Source of the DNA: Saturnia japonica | Taxonomy: Eukaryota; Arthropoda; Insecta; Lepidoptera; Saturniidae | Length of the DNA: 64,000 nucleotides | NCBI GenBank assembly: GCA_033032175.1 | Contig: CM065320.1 | Coordinates: 9,920,001-9,984,000 of the forward strand | Direction: 5' to 3' | Shown: piece by piece, positions 20,683 through 33,486 of the stretch | How the letters are laid out: every line of letters starts with the position of its first letter | Numbering within the stretch: the first letter of the stretch is position 1 | Translations under genes and position numbers: made by a program | Notes under the pieces: model-generated | Databases searched by the model: none | Told to the model about the DNA's origin: nothing | What the model saw: only the letters and a program-made list of their open reading frames with translations

Positions 20683-22264
20683 TTTATAGTATAAAAAAGT
20701 GATTGAAGTTATTTATCAAATTACTAAAAATTATATTCATGAAGTCAACATTCTAAAAATACAATATCTTGTTTTTATATTTTATCAATTTCGATCTTTA
20801 ACGGTAACATTAATCGATGTGTGCGTTCGATTAGCGTATACAGCGACGTCTCCCGCTACGCACACAATAAAACCCCTGGAAAGATATTCCATTCATACTT
20901 TTAACAACCACTCATTATACTGAGACTGAGCGCCCAGCGAACGATATGAGAAGTATATCTATTATGTACCTATATGGTATAGCCGAAAGGGATTTAGAAA
21001 AAAAAACGTTATCAGCCCAATGCGGCGGGTTTGTCTACTTTGTGGAACAAAAATATACTGTTTATAATCGTTGTAAAAGAGTGATGTGGCTTATCTCAAG
21101 GTAGATATTCTAATCTAGTAAACAAAATCTAAAACTTAAATCACCAAGGAGGTTCTTAACTGCTCGGTTTCAAGAATTTGCGATTTACAAAAACAATTTA
21201 ATTTAATAACTACCTACTACAATGAAACAGGCTGTTTTGGTACTATGGAAAGAGATTGAAGCATTTTAATGTATTTCTCACAGAACAAATAGTATAGGTA
21301 TTTCTTAGCATAGTAGGTACCTACCTAGAGGTATCTAGGATCTAGATGTATACTAGGTATAGTATTTAAAATTAACAGTTTTTAGGACTAGTTAATAATA
21401 ACCACGTAGTGTGAAATGGTACCCTTACTTATAGATCACTTAGTCGTCTATTTGTTTGTCTGTCTGTCAGTGTCTCAATGCCCTATTCTCAAAAACGGAG
21501 TGAGGTATAAACTACATATCACCATAACTACATTAAATATGGAATACTAAAGTGAGTAACTTCATACTGTTTTAGAATATCAAGTTTTTAGCTTAACGCG
21601 GTAAAGAGGTACGATCCTTTAAACTACGAATCCCGCTAACTGACCAATTAACCTTTTACTAAATGATAACCTTAGAGAACCTATAGCGCTTATGTCGCTT
21701 AAGATAATCATACGTGATTTAAAGAAAGGAATACCTAAATAAAATAAAAAATATTTAAAAAATCGTTTCAAATGAATACCAGATAAATTTGTATTTACTG
21801 TTAATTTCACACAGTTTAATGCGAGTAACTGGGAAAAAAATGACGATACTGAATGTAAAGTTCTTTGTAAGACCGTAAGTTATTTTTTTTATTTTTTTTT
21901 TTTGTAATATTACACATCTTTGGCAATATTATACCTACCCAACCTAAAAAGAAGTCGGTACAAAGAATACAATTAATGTTGATAAAATGTTTAGGTATAT
22001 TATCATTGTTTATAGATTTTTGCGTGTATTGAGTTTTGTATACATTGTAACCTTCTTAATAAGTTTATTATTTCTCACTCAGAGATTATGTATCAAACCG
22101 AATCGTAATGATTATTCAACTGAAATGCATATCTGTACTTAATGTAATATGCGTACAGAATCTTGATTTCATTATTTTGTCGTGCCAAAATTATGCTGTT
22201 ACAAAGCGTCGTGTGTGGTAGGTATACGTGCATATAAATAAGTGCATTTATTTATTACTATCTG
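20683..22264. other. AT-rich intergenic, nothing recognised
   Basis: No gene supported. The tract 21295-21365 is unusually dense in TAGGTA, TACCTA and CTAGG words. Confidence 0.4.
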
Positions 22265-22443
22265 TACCCTAGGCTCCGCTCACGTAATGTTTTACCAGGG
22301 TAAAAGTAAATCCTGTGTCCTGTGTTATAATCCAAGTTATGATTTTTATGTGTTTCAAATTTCATCCGAATCCGTTCAGCCGTTTTTACTCGATTAAGTA
22401 TATAACAAACATACAAACTTAATTAACCTAATATTATTAGGAT
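22265..22443 (+). repeat. Dispersed repeat family C
   Basis: Blocks TTTTACCAGGGTAAAAGTA, CCGAATCCGTTCAGCCGTTT and a terminal TAATATTATTAGGA. It is related to 29233-29530. It abuts the family A copy, so two repeats sit head to tail. Confidence 0.6.
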
Positions 22444-22460
22444 TTAGTTTTATACATATA

Positions 22461-23262
22461 CTAGCAGTGTGACCGCGGCTCCGCACGCGTTTGTTACTAA
22501 GCAGTAGTTATTCACATCCCGTGAATTTATTTTAATTCATATTGTTGACAATTCATGTGCCGTAAACAAATAAGAAATGGGATGTATTTCCCTTGTACAA
22601 TTTTCATTAAAATTGGTTATTATTGTAACCTATACTATTCTACGATTTCTAATGTACTGTTAACGATTCTTATGGTTTTTTTATTTTTATCAGAATCGGT
22701 TAAGAATTTATGATTTTTTTTTTGTTTATCTTTTTTTACGATTTCTATAAATAATATTGACAACTGTTATAGCCCATCATCAATTATGTGATAACCTATA
22801 CTTCCCGTGTACAAAATTTCTTCAAAATCGGTTAAGAATGAATGAAAATTTTGTTTTTTTTTTTTACGATTCCTTAAAATATTATTGACAGTTCTCATAG
22901 CCCATCATTTATTTAATGACTTATAATTCCCATGTACAACATTTTATCATGATCGGTTAAGAATTAACGAAAGCAGTTTTTTTTTTGTAAATTATTAGAT
23001 TTTTTTTTTCTAAAGGTACCTAATATTGAAGGTTCTTAAACGTTATCAATTAACTAATGACAAGCATCCGGTGTACAAAATTTCATAAGAATCGGTCAAG
23101 CCGTTTTTTAGTTAAATCCGGACATAGAGACAGACAGACAGACAAAAATTTTGTTAATGGCATATTCGTGATCAGTAAGTATCCTTTATATAGCATGCCT
23201 TTTGGGAAATTTGGACAAAAAATTAATTGTAGCGACAGTACTACAGATTTATTATTAGAGAT
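22461..23262 (+). repeat. Dispersed repeat family A, longest copy
   Basis: Starts CTAGCAGTGTGACCGCGGCT and ends in ACAGATTTATTATTAGAG. Inside are about three diverged units of 110-150 bp, each with (C)CCGTGTACAAAATTTC, AATCGGTTAAGAAT, TTTTTACGATT and ATTGACA..TATAGCCCATCA. The last unit instead ends AATCGGTCAAGCCGTTTT followed by an AGACAGACAGAC run (23126-23141). It has no coding capacity; the distribution and head suggest a non-autonomous retroelement family. Confidence 0.75.
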
Positions 23263-25154
23263 ACTTAATACATAATCTGTGTCAGTAGCAGGCGATAAAT
23301 GGTTATAAAGGTGAAGTTATTATTTTTCAATATATTTTTTTATTTATTTCCTTTATTTGTACCTTTAAAATGTGTAGTAAACATTTGAATTGAGTTTGGA
23401 AATGTAATAGAAATCCACTTTAAATTATGGATATCATTTCCTTTCTTATGTGTTATATTGCGCAGAATACAGTTCTGATGAATATTCAGGACATGCCCAC
23501 CATCAGGCTCATAGAGCGCCTAAGAAATTGCCCATTAAAATTATGACAGGCCATCTACATTCCTGTACAACAAAGCGGACCTACTATTAAAATAACACCT
23601 CCTTCGAAGAACGTATATTCATTTTACTTCTTAAGGGTCCGTAACGTTTCCGCTGGGGTCCTGTGGTACCTTTTTTCCAAACGCTGTCGAAAAAACTTGG
23701 CGTCCCATTAACAATAAGATCAAAACTTGCCGCGCGCCACAATGGCCGGCGAGCGCCAGCCTCCGACCGCTCGGGAGAAGCTTCCTGGAATCGTGTCCTT
23801 TTAAAAAAGATACAACTCATGTTGGGTTGGCAATCTCACATTCCTGCAGAATAAGGACTTGTTAGGACTTCCACCCTCTAATGTTCTGATAGTAGAACAC
23901 ATATGTATCTGAAACTGCTTCACTAAGATCTTGACGAAATTGTCAAAAATATTTGTTCATATTTTGCTAATTAGATCCTAACCTAAAGCTAAGAACACAC
24001 CTTTAGATTTAGCATCTTCAAAGATACATGGAGGTTTACTACATAAGCCTTTAAAATGTGGTTTATGGCTATATTTATAGATACAGGTAAAAACTGGTTT
24101 AGGTTTTGCCTCCATCGCTATTAGACAATACAGGTCTAATAAGCCAGGCTGAACAACTGATCTAAATATGAAAATATACCTTCGCCATCACAGATCGGGG
24201 CGTAAAGACCGGCCTAACAAACACCAACAAATGATATTTGTATATTTTGAGTGCACCTTCGTTTACATAGACTCGTCTATTGCCATTTGTTAAACGACCC
24301 AAAGAGGAACAACGAAATACATTTGTTGGGCTACTTTGTACGCAGCATTATTTATAATTTAGACAAAACACGTCCCGACAAAAGCTTTTAAGTCGAAACG
24401 TGATATACCCACCAAGAAGTGTCTACCAAGAAGTTGAAATATTTCAGGGAAGTATAATTTATTTATCTACAATATGTGGTGATGCTGTCCTCTTGTACTA
24501 TGCAAAAAATGTGAACAATAGTACAAAAATAATGGATCTTCGAGATGATCTATTAGTCACTATAACCAATCCATGGTTCCCACGGTTTTTTGTAGTCTAT
24601 AAGTACTTCTACGTATCCGATATCCAACTATAATATAATACTTGTTGTTATATAAATACCCACATAGATACTTCAGTTAGAATTTCAGATTTTTTTTTAT
24701 TTACAAAAATAATACTGATACCAGTCCTACCTGAGCAAATGCCTCTTTGTCAGAGAATCTACTGTTTAATGAACGCGCCAACCAAAAATATATTTGCTAT
24801 TTCAAATACTGAAAACTGATCGTTTTTTGTTTTTCCCAATAGACGGTGGTACCGGTTGAACGGTTCTCAAATGTCCAAGTTTCTTCACAGATTTCCTTCA
24901 ATATCAGCCGACAGTGTTACTTATTACTCTAAAACCAGTAGGTAAATATAGATGAATCCTGAAAGATTTGTCAGTATAAGCCTAGGTTAGAACCTACGGG
25001 CAACTGTTAGATGTTCCACTGACCTTAACCATTGAATGTGAGCCCAAAATAATTTTAGGCTGCTATTGTACATGTAATGTGTGTGTTATGTAATTATAGT
25101 GTTGGTAGGTAATATGTATTGTAATGTATAATAAATAGATTGATGATTTCAAAG
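23263..25154. other. Intergenic, nothing recognised
   Basis: The segment 23630-23800 is GC-richer with open frames on both strands, but no motif identifies it. The rest is AT-rich without supported features. Confidence 0.35.
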
Positions 25155-25434
25155 GTTTTTGTTTGAACGCGCTAATCTCTGGAACTATCAGTAAAATATG
25201 AAACTTTACTTTTGCATTTAACAGCCTATGTTTTGAGAAAGATTACAGGCTGTATAACTTCATACTACGGCCCTAAGAAGCGGTGCAGTAACCATGAACG
25301 TCAAGCTATCTGACAAACTAGGGGATGTGAGATCTACGATAGGCTCCACGGGTGTGTTGGCGATGCGATACGGACGCGGTGGAGATTTTTTCGAATAAAT
25401 TTAACACGGATGAAACCGTGAGGCACAGCTAGTT
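25155..25434 (-). repeat. Dispersed repeat family B, reversed
   Basis: Ends with AACACGGATGAAACCGTGAG then GCACAGCTAGT, the reverse complement of the family B head (ACTAGCTGTGCC..CGGTTTCA). It also carries the TATAACTTCATACTACGG block seen reversed at 43525. Confidence 0.65.
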
Positions 25435-25944
25435 ATTAATAAAATCTACTTTTAAACTGTATCCTACAAGTACATTAATTGTCGCGGGAGTCCAAAATTT
25501 ATGAAATTATGAAATCCTTGCCTCCGCCCTAATTTAATAATGATTTATTTACATTGTTCGTTACCAGATGAAGCACTAGCGCATTTGTTATAAATAAATT
25601 TTACCTCTGCAGGGGGCCTGCGCCTGCACTCTAATCGTTGGGCAGCAGTTAAACCTAGCATGACAAATTAAAAAGCAAATGATGTGTAATTTCATCTAAA
25701 AAAATTAAAACTCTTTATAGACTATTTTAGTGTCAGTACTAGAAAAGTCGTTAGTGATAACTACGTGAGCTTAAATTTTGTCATCTATATTACCTGTATA
25801 AAACGCCGCCATTTGTCTTAAATTCGAGTAAATTAAAAACCATTTAGGGTAAAGACATCTTGCTATGTTTAAAATATTATGGAAAATTGTATCTGGTAAG
25901 TACATACTTATAGGTATTCTTGGAGTGTAAAACATAATCTAAAT

Positions 25945-26017
25945 ACAAAATTTTATCAAAATCGTTGGAGCCGTTTCTGGAATACCAATTACTACATATA
26001 TACAAGAATTGCTTAGT
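25945..26017 (-). repeat. RTE-type 3' tail fragment
   Basis: Carries ATCAAAATCGTTGGAGCCGT then TACATATATACAAGAATTGC. The same junction occurs at 32762-32796 and 33343-33375, where it belongs to an RTE 3' untranslated tail. Confidence 0.5.
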
Positions 26018-27544
26018 ATTATTTTTTACTAAACATTGATTTTTAGCAAAAGTATCTCAAAAAAGGACAACTAAAACATGTTCTATACTTTTTATATGTT
26101 CTATGGTGATTAAAGGCTTAAAAAATAGCTCAAACTAACAGCCCGATGCTGAAAACCAAAGCTTTTCTATATGGGTATATTACATACGTTTTATATACTG
26201 AAGTGGCTGAAGCACTATTACAGAGGAATGATTGATTCAATCAGATTCAATTCAAATGGACTTGAAATAATTTATTATGAAGTAAATTTGGCAGTAACAA
26301 TTAAAGGCCTTCTCAAATAGAACGAAACGAACGAGTGTCCAGGCGTTTTTAGTTTGTAATTTATTGTGCCCCCTGAATCTAGCCATACAGAATAGCGAAA
26401 CCAACGTAGTCACTGTTCCCCTCGTTCCGATAGTCATTAACCCGCCATCTATCCCCATTTTTTATTCCTGAAAACTTTCCCAGGATCATAAAGAACAAAA
26501 AAGAATTACGCATATCCATCGTTCGAACCATGAGTTATTATAAAATCCGATAGAAAAAAGGGAAGATCATATTTTGTCGAATTTGAAAAATTTTCGGCAA
26601 AAGTTTTACAATTTTTCTTTCAATAAGAACCTTATTCGGACTATTATGAATATGTAAAAATAAAAATTAACGAAATCATTTCAGCTCTTCTCAAGTGATG
26701 CGCTTACCAACAAACGGCATTTCATTTTTATTTATATAGATTGTTTTTTTATCGAAATCGGCTTATTGAAACCGAAGATGTGCGTGTTTAAACATTTTCA
26801 GAAAGTAATTTATATCTCTTTAGCATAAAAACTTACGATTATGCTTTGGTGATGAATCTTTTATGGTATTTCATTAGAATATAATCAGCCTAAGATTTTA
26901 AAATTACATAGGTACCTAACATGAAGTGAGATAACTTTTTTCGAAACGATCGCAGTCATTCCGAGTCGTACATATATTTACTATTGTAATAAATTATATT
27001 TAAAAAAAACTTATTTAAGTAGTTAAATGTTAAGCATGGTTAAACAAATGATTATATACAACCGCTTAGAAATATAGTCAATGGGAGTCGAGAAAGTGGC
27101 GGCGCGTGTTGATGTGTGTTACATAGAATGTAACTAACATACTACTAACAAAATTCCATGCGACTGTGCAAACACTTGTGCGTGGCCCGTAAAATTTATA
27201 ACACAATATACCTACCTATTCTATAATATGTCGCGGCATCCTCGGGAATGCTGTCTACAACGTTTTATTTCTTTGCGTGTTTGTATGCACGCACGAACAC
27301 ACTTTCATACACAAATAGCTTGCTTTTATTGTTTTCTTGCTTCTTTTCATTAAATTGATCAAAGTACTAATGTAATCGTAGTATGGTTAAATATAGATTC
27401 ACCTGTACTTAATTTTTAAATACTTTACTATTGAATTACTTTTATTTTAACTAATAATAGTAATAATACACCTTTATTGCCAACTACAGAAATACATACA
27501 ATAGTATTAGTAAAAAAAGGTTGAAAAAGTATTGTTAAGCTAAT
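26018..27544. other. AT-rich intergenic, nothing recognised
   Basis: No supported gene. About 27090-27310 is somewhat GC-richer and not repeat-like. Confidence 0.35.
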
Positions 27545-27772
27545 ATCTGGAGCCGAACCTCATACTATCCACATAATATGTAGTACTTTTATTACTTGTA
27601 GACATATAAAGTCCGACCCAGTGACGTAGCATTGACCAATCCCACCTATGACACAACGTACTCAGAATACTGTAGGAGCTGGCAGCCATTCTGCGGAGGA
27701 TCGAGGCACAGCGCTTTCGGATGATGGCGTGAAAGCCGTCAATCCTCGCTCGGCAAACATTCCCAAACTCAA
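27545..27772 (-). mobile_element. LINE reverse transcriptase C-terminal remnant
   Basis: About 75 open codons on the - strand include ARIDGFHAIIRKRCASILRR, then SILSTLCHRWDWSMLRHWV. This resembles the Arg/Lys-rich C-terminal segment of LINE polyproteins (a short RKR..SL.RR..S.NS.L pattern). No catalytic motif is present and neither end is defined. The clade is not recognised. Confidence 0.4.
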
Positions 27773-29232
27773 TTTAAATAAATAATCGATTACCTAAATT
27801 CTTTCTGAATTATATTTTACTTTTCAATAGTTTTGCCGAAGATTTAAAGTGAACTATGGAGCTAACTTTTACACTTGTACAATGACGTACTTTTTTAAAC
27901 TAACAACCGCTCGTGACTTAATTACAATATAAAATTTAGTAAAAATAAAAATTAGACTGTATCACTCGGGGATAATGGTGATTCCAATTAGTGAAAGAAT
28001 GCTTAGATTCGGATTGATGGTTCTTTAGATTACACCCTTCAAACATAAACTTTACCCCTTTACAATAAAATATATGAATTCTTGCATATGGTATTGACGA
28101 TTGTAATTAGTCCCGAGGCCGTTGTTTTAATAAAATTGGTCGATTAGGGGTTTGTTTATTTGGACGCTATTATGATATAATAAAGATCATGAAATAATAC
28201 ACAAATTACAAGTTCAAAGTTCTCCGTTCAGTCAGTACTCACATAAGTAATGGTCATTTACCCGTTATGGAATCTAGCGTACCTAATGATATTAATTGTC
28301 ATGGAATTTTTTTTTTTTTCAAAAAATGCACAAATAGCAGTTAGAGCGTTCAGTGCACTGATCGCCTACATTATTTCATTAATACATTCAATTTCATATT
28401 ATATCGTGGTACACGGATTATGTGCAGCATATCCACGTAGCATGATTATCGAGAATCACTGACCTGTAGAATGACGGCACCGTGATAACTATATGGGAAA
28501 CCGACTGAACATTCATGGGAATTAGGTGACGGTGAAACATTTGTTGATTTCGATAATGTGTGTCCACTATAATAATCAAGATTATATATAGGTATGAGCA
28601 CTGAATGTCGGGTGCTTTCTTGAAGGCTTCGACCCGCCATATACATGTCAGTTTCATTTATCATTGTCAATACGCGTCGTCAGTTCCCACGATACGGCAA
28701 TCTGAATTGCGCATAGCCGTTTTAGTTTATGCGGTCCTTCATGGAAGGGAAGCCATTTGACTTGTAACATATTAGACTGTCTTTGCTTATCTATACTGTA
28801 ACGAGTGAAATTTTGAAATTAGTTTTTGTTAAATCGTTGATGAGTTGATGAAATATTAAGGATAAATAGGAATTCAGTTATAGAAATAAAGTGTTTATTT
28901 CACCAATGTAGTAATATATCATTTTTTAATCAATTCGTTAATTTCTTCGTTGGAGTAGGGTTATATTCTGATCCTAAAAAGAGGTCGTAATCAGCTATAT
29001 TTTGAACTAGTCTTTTATGTATCCAATCATGGACGATTCCTTCTCATCTTTTTTCCACTAAACATATTTTTGTTTTGTGACAAAATATTTGCCTGTTGCC
29101 TGTTTCATTAATATACAATACATAAAAATATTCAATCCTGAAAAAAGCATTGTCTTTTTTTCCATTACACAATTATTATTTTTAGCAAGATCCTGCTACT
29201 TTCATTAATCTACGATATATATTTATTTAACA
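27773..29232. other. AT-rich intergenic, nothing recognised
   Basis: The segment 28080-28260 is well-ordered, non-repetitive AT-rich DNA (for example TTGGTCGATTAGGGGTTTG) and could be regulatory; nothing proves it. Confidence 0.35.
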
Positions 29233-29530
29233 CTAGCTAGTACCCGCGACTTACCTCTGCGTATTATTGGATATACACAGACTGATCTCGGAACACGACA
29301 AACCAAAAGAAAATCATAGATGGTATTATATTTTTAGGATAACATTGGTTAAGTTATGATTTTACCAGGATAAAAAGTACTCTATGTGTTATTTCAGGCT
29401 ATATGTGTTAGACTATCTGTGTGCTAAATTTAATTGAAATCCGTTCCGCAGTTTTTGCGTGATTGAGTAACTAACATCTAAACATCCACACATACACACT
29501 TTTACATTTATTATAGTACTAGGACTACGA
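29233..29530 (+). repeat. Dispersed repeat family C copy
   Basis: Begins CTAGCTAGTACCCGCGACTT and shares GATTTTACCAGGATAAAAAG, GAAATCCGTTCCGCAGTTTT and the 3' TTTATTATAGTACTAGGA block with 22265-22443. Confidence 0.6.
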
Positions 29531-29842
29531 ACCACGAAGCCATTTTTACATTCGCCGAAGTACGTGAGTTTAAGTGCTCAATCCTGGACAAAGGGCTTTC
29601 CTTCTTTTTCCATTAATTAAACATCTTTTTATTTTGTTGATATCCTTCCAGTTTGTTGCTAATGCAGTTGGCTTGAAAGGCCTTACAGCTTCACTGATCT
29701 TTGTGTTGAGTGATGAAAACTTTTAGCAAAAAATGCCCACAAACATTAGAGTAATTCCTGAACATTGTTTAAAAACACTTTTACTTTTTATTCGTAGATC
29801 AGCTATGCATAGATAGCGTACAAAGTAACTTCTGTTGTACAA

Positions 29843-30002
29843 TATGGGTAACTAGGTGTGCCTCACGGATTCACGTAAACGATTTATGTAAAATCCGTGC
29901 TTAGTGAGCGTCTACATCGCTAAAGGAGTAACAATGGTAAATTTCAAGTCATTCGGATCTATAGTTTCGGAGATCTTGTGATAAGTGAGTGGTATTTCGC
30001 TT
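29843..30002 (+). repeat. Family B-like fragment
   Basis: Begins AACTAGGTGTGCCTCACGGA, a mutated form of the CTAGCTGTGCCCCACGGTTT head. Confidence 0.45.
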
Positions 30003-30425
30003 ATCTATATTAATAAATCTGTAGTCCTGTCTGTATTTTTAATATTTTTTGAAAAATTTATCGATTTGCACACTATATGAACGATACTGACCACGAATAT
30101 GCCATTACAAATTTTTTGTCTGTCTGTCTGTCTATTTGTGTGTGCGGATTTAACTCAAAAGAGGCTGAACCGATTCTTATGAAGTTTAGTACACGGGAAG
30201 CTTATGCCATTGGTCAATTGATAGGGTATAAGAAATTTAAATATTAATTTTAAAAATCGTAAAAAAAAAATCCAAAAAATCTATTTTTGTTTTTTCTTGA
30301 CCGACTTTGGTAAGGTTTTTTTATCGGGAAGTATATGTAATTATATAATTGATAGGCTATAAAAAATTGACGATATTACTTCTAGAAATAACTTTAAAAA
30401 AAATTTTTTTTTCGTCATTTCTGTC
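30003..30425 (-). repeat. Dispersed repeat family A, reversed
   Basis: Starts CTATATTAATAAATCTGTAG and carries a TGTCTGTCTGTCTGTC run (30118-30133), GGATTTAACTCAAAAGAGGC, AGTACACGGGAAGC and GATAGGCTATAAAAAATTGA. It is the intact reference for the interrupted copy at 52660-53906. Confidence 0.7.
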
Positions 30426-30500
30426 TGACTATACTGTTACCCATAGGGCATAGCCTCAGACGGCTTTTACAGCTTCACCGTGACTTGGACCATATAGATA
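30426..30500 (-). repeat. Fragment of the family E retroposon
   Basis: GACTATACTGTTACCCATAG and CGGCTTTTACAGCTTCACCG match the 3' part of the element at 32797-33331. Confidence 0.55.
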
Positions 30501-30654
30501 TATAGATTTAGTCGGATTTTATACCAACTTCAGCTACAGACTGGGTACGTTTAAATTAGTGCCGGAAGCTAACAGTTCCAAATTCGCCTATAGAATTTCA
30601 TTACAGACCGGATACATTATCTAATCTATCTAATACTATTAAAGTGAGCAATTC

Positions 30655-30815
30655 TTGTCTGCATTAATAAATCTGTAGTCATGTTTTATCAAGTAATACT
30701 TTTTACAAATTTTCCGATAGACATACCTACTATAAAAAGGAAAGTGATCATAAATATGCCCAAAATTTTTTTTGCTGTCTGTCTGTTTGTATGCCCTGAT
30801 TTAACTCAAAAATCA
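30655..30815 (-). repeat. Dispersed repeat family A fragment, reversed
   Basis: Shares TTAATAAATCTGTAGTCATG and GCTGTCTGTCTGTTTGT..GATTTAACTCAAAA with the copy 650 bp upstream. Confidence 0.6.
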
Positions 30816-31800
30816 ATAAGTACTATAATATCCAATGTAATATGGCATATTATAACATTGTAACAATTCATGTTTAGCAGTCTGTAGACTCTGGTCTGTA
30901 GTTTGTTTCTATTTTTCATAAATGATAAATGACTGATTACAACAACAAATACTCTACTAATATATTTATAATAGGCTATCTTAAAAGTGTAATGTTGTCT
31001 CTAAAGAATTATCCCGGATCTTGCCTAGCGCTTGTTAGGTAACCCTATTATACCCAGCGGAGTCACATTCACGCCTAACTCGACTTCCTACCAATTTACT
31101 TCCAAATTTCACTCCCACGTAATTGAGATAAGCGGTTTCGTGTTACAAAGTTTAAATCTATGTTACAAAGCACATAACACAATAATCACATCATTCCCCA
31201 GCCCATACGGTTGATAAGGGCGACGCATGTCGGACAATTGCATCGAATTCACAACACGTGACCTCCGTTCGCCGCCGTAAATGTATCACCACAGAAACAA
31301 TTATAAAATTCAGCTTATTTATGTTCCAATTATGTGATCGTGCCAGTCGCGGCCCAGCATGCGGGTCGCGTTTGTTCCGAGTACGAACGATATTTGCGGA
31401 TTGTGGGGGACCGCACCCAAATTAACGATATTTTAGAGATTGTGTAATACTTGTATTAATATAGTTTATTGAGTTATTTGTCGATAAGAGTCGGGAAGGC
31501 GGCGAGACGGTGCGTATCCGGCCCCCGATACGATGATAAACCCAATATCAAATATGCAAACAAAGTATGAATGGGTTTTATCAGTAAATCAACTCTGGGA
31601 AAACGTTAATAAGCTTTTTAACTCGTTTCCTGAGATCGTTACGAAACAGCAGAACTCTATTTATTTGATTATAAGTTCATCGTTTATAATCGTTATAGAG
31701 TTCTATGATTATTGTAATTTAACTAAATTGTATAGATATAGAATACACGTGTCCAACGGGAACTTTAGGAATAAGCTTATTTCTGTTATATTATGTAATG
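30816..31800. other. Unique intergenic DNA with GC-richer island
   Basis: The segment 31200-31545 is GC-richer, matches no repeat in the window and contains GTCGCGGCCCAGCATGCGGG and a CGGCGAGACGGTGCG stretch. It is one of the better candidates for a conserved regulatory element. No gene supported. Confidence 0.3.
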
Positions 31801-31801
31801 T

Positions 31802-32425
31802 GACTAGCGGTGTACCCGCGGCTCCGCAGTCGTTTCTTACCCCGCAGTAGTTATTTACATCCCGTAATTTTATTTATTCTCATATTGTTGACAATTCATA
31901 TACCTACCGTATCAATTTGTATTTCCCGTGCAGTTTTTTTTATTAAAATCGGTTGACAATTAGGTATTATTCAATTCTACGATTTCTAATGAATTATTAA
32001 CGATACTTGTAGCCTCTCAATTATTTAATTACATATAGGTAGGTACTTCTCGTGTATAACATTTCATCAAAATCTGTTAAGAGATAATGAAATTTTAAAT
32101 TTTAGAAAATAATTTTTTTTTCTATTCCTGAAAGTGTTATTGAAAATTTTCAAAGCCCAACTTTCATGGAATTACTTATAAAATCGGTCAAGAATTAATG
32201 CAAATATTTTTTTACGATTTCTAACAGTAATAATGAAATTTCTTATACCTTATCAATTTACCAATGATATACATTGCATAAGCATCCCGTGCACGAAATG
32301 TCATAACAAACGATGAAGCCGTTCGTGATTAGTATCGTTCATATAGTACCTACGCCTATCTGGAAATTTGGACAAAAAATTAACTGTACAGCCAGAACAA
32401 CAGATTTATTAATATAGTTAATTCT
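31802..32425 (+). repeat. Dispersed repeat family A, second long copy
   Basis: Head ACTAGCGGTGTACCCGCGGC and end AACAGATTTATTAATATAG. It has the same internal diverged units as 22461-23262 but fewer intact ones. Confidence 0.7.
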
Positions 32426-32672
32426 CAATCAACATGACTCCATAACACTTCCAGGGGCGCTACCCTGACTTGAAATGACATAGATGGCGCTAAGGTCAAA
32501 ATATAAACAAAAGGGCAGAACAACGTCTGTCGAGCCAACTTGCTGTGAATAGTTATTATGTCCACGAGGACACAGTAAATTTTTATTTTTAATCGGAATA
32601 TTAACGGCTTCGACGGTCACTCTTATTGTGATCCAGAAATATTTTAATACATACTACAACAGATGAAACACA

Positions 32673-33395
32673 ATATCTGGGCGACCGAGCTTAGCTCGGT
32701 GTCTTACAAAAAAAAACATTATCTACGTATACTCGAAATGTTAAACATTATCTAAATATAAAGTTTCATCCATATCATTGGAGTCGTTGCCGAGAATTTT
32801 TTTTTTTTTTTTTAGAACTGACTACACTGTTAGCCTTAGGGGCCCTATCGTCAAACAGAGCCGCTGCGGCTTTTACAGCTTCACCGGACTTGGGGGCGAG
32901 CGCTTAAGGCACTCAGCCGCGAAAGTTTGTGACGACCCGCACGAGGGTGCCAGAGTGGCCGAACCTCGGCTCGGGCGGTCGTCGCGAATGCGAAAAAGTC
33001 GCGATCTAACTAATTCCCTAATCTTAGGAGAATTCGAGCTAACTAATATATACTCATATGCACGTTCCCCTCCTCCTGGGAGGTAGGAGTGGACCATGCG
33101 TATGTGTATTTGTTAATCGGAATGGTTTTTCTACACTAACTAGCGCATTAGTCTAACTAGCGCAAAAAAAGAAAAAAAAAAAGGTCCCTTACAGAACCTA
33201 TGTACCTGTGTGGTGTGCACGTGTGTGTGTTCATACGTGTGTAATGTTGTGTGTGGGTAACTAAGTGTTGCACGTATAGTGTCACTTTGTATCGCGCGGG
33301 CGGCTGCCTGACCCAAGGGCTTCACACCGAGGTTGCCGAGAAACAAATTACATGTATATATGTATATACAAGAATTGCTCACTTAATATAATATA
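32673..33395 (-). repeat. RTE 3' tail, split by a retroposon
   Basis: Starts ATATCTGGGCGACCGAGC and runs to GGAGTCGTTGCCGAGAA (32796), then resumes at 33332 with GTTGCCGAGAA and ACAAATTACATG. The CTGGGCGACCGAGC end is the usual terminal sequence of lepidopteran RTE elements; the copy at 51470-51625 is uninterrupted. Confidence 0.65.
32797..33331 (-). mobile_element. Retroposon family E with poly(A) and 11-bp TSD
   Basis: A 535-bp insertion bounded by a perfect direct repeat GTTGCCGAGAA (32786-32796 and 33332-33342). It has a run of 17 T next to the left copy, so read on the - strand it is a poly(A)-tailed retroposon. The - strand 3' end contains GAAGCTGTAAAAGCCGCAGC. An A/T-rich tract and TG-repeat tracts occur near 33170-33255. 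There is no open frame of note, so it is a 5'-truncated LINE 3' end or a SINE of unrecognised family. The exact duplication indicates a fairly recent insertion. Confidence 0.8.
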
Positions 33396-33486
33396 ATAAG
33401 ATTTACTGTAGAATGTCTTTTGTCTACATATCTTTTGTTTTGTTACTGAATGAGTTCTCAGTCACACAAATATTAACTATCTGACA

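Noticed and set aside
23587..23854. Overlapping 63-77 codon frames on both strands
   Set aside because: No homology recognised; GC-richer patch of unknown origin and no splice signals.
32778..33086. 102-codon frame crossing a poly-T tract
   Set aside because: It spans the junction of an RTE tail and an inserted retroposon, so it is not a gene.
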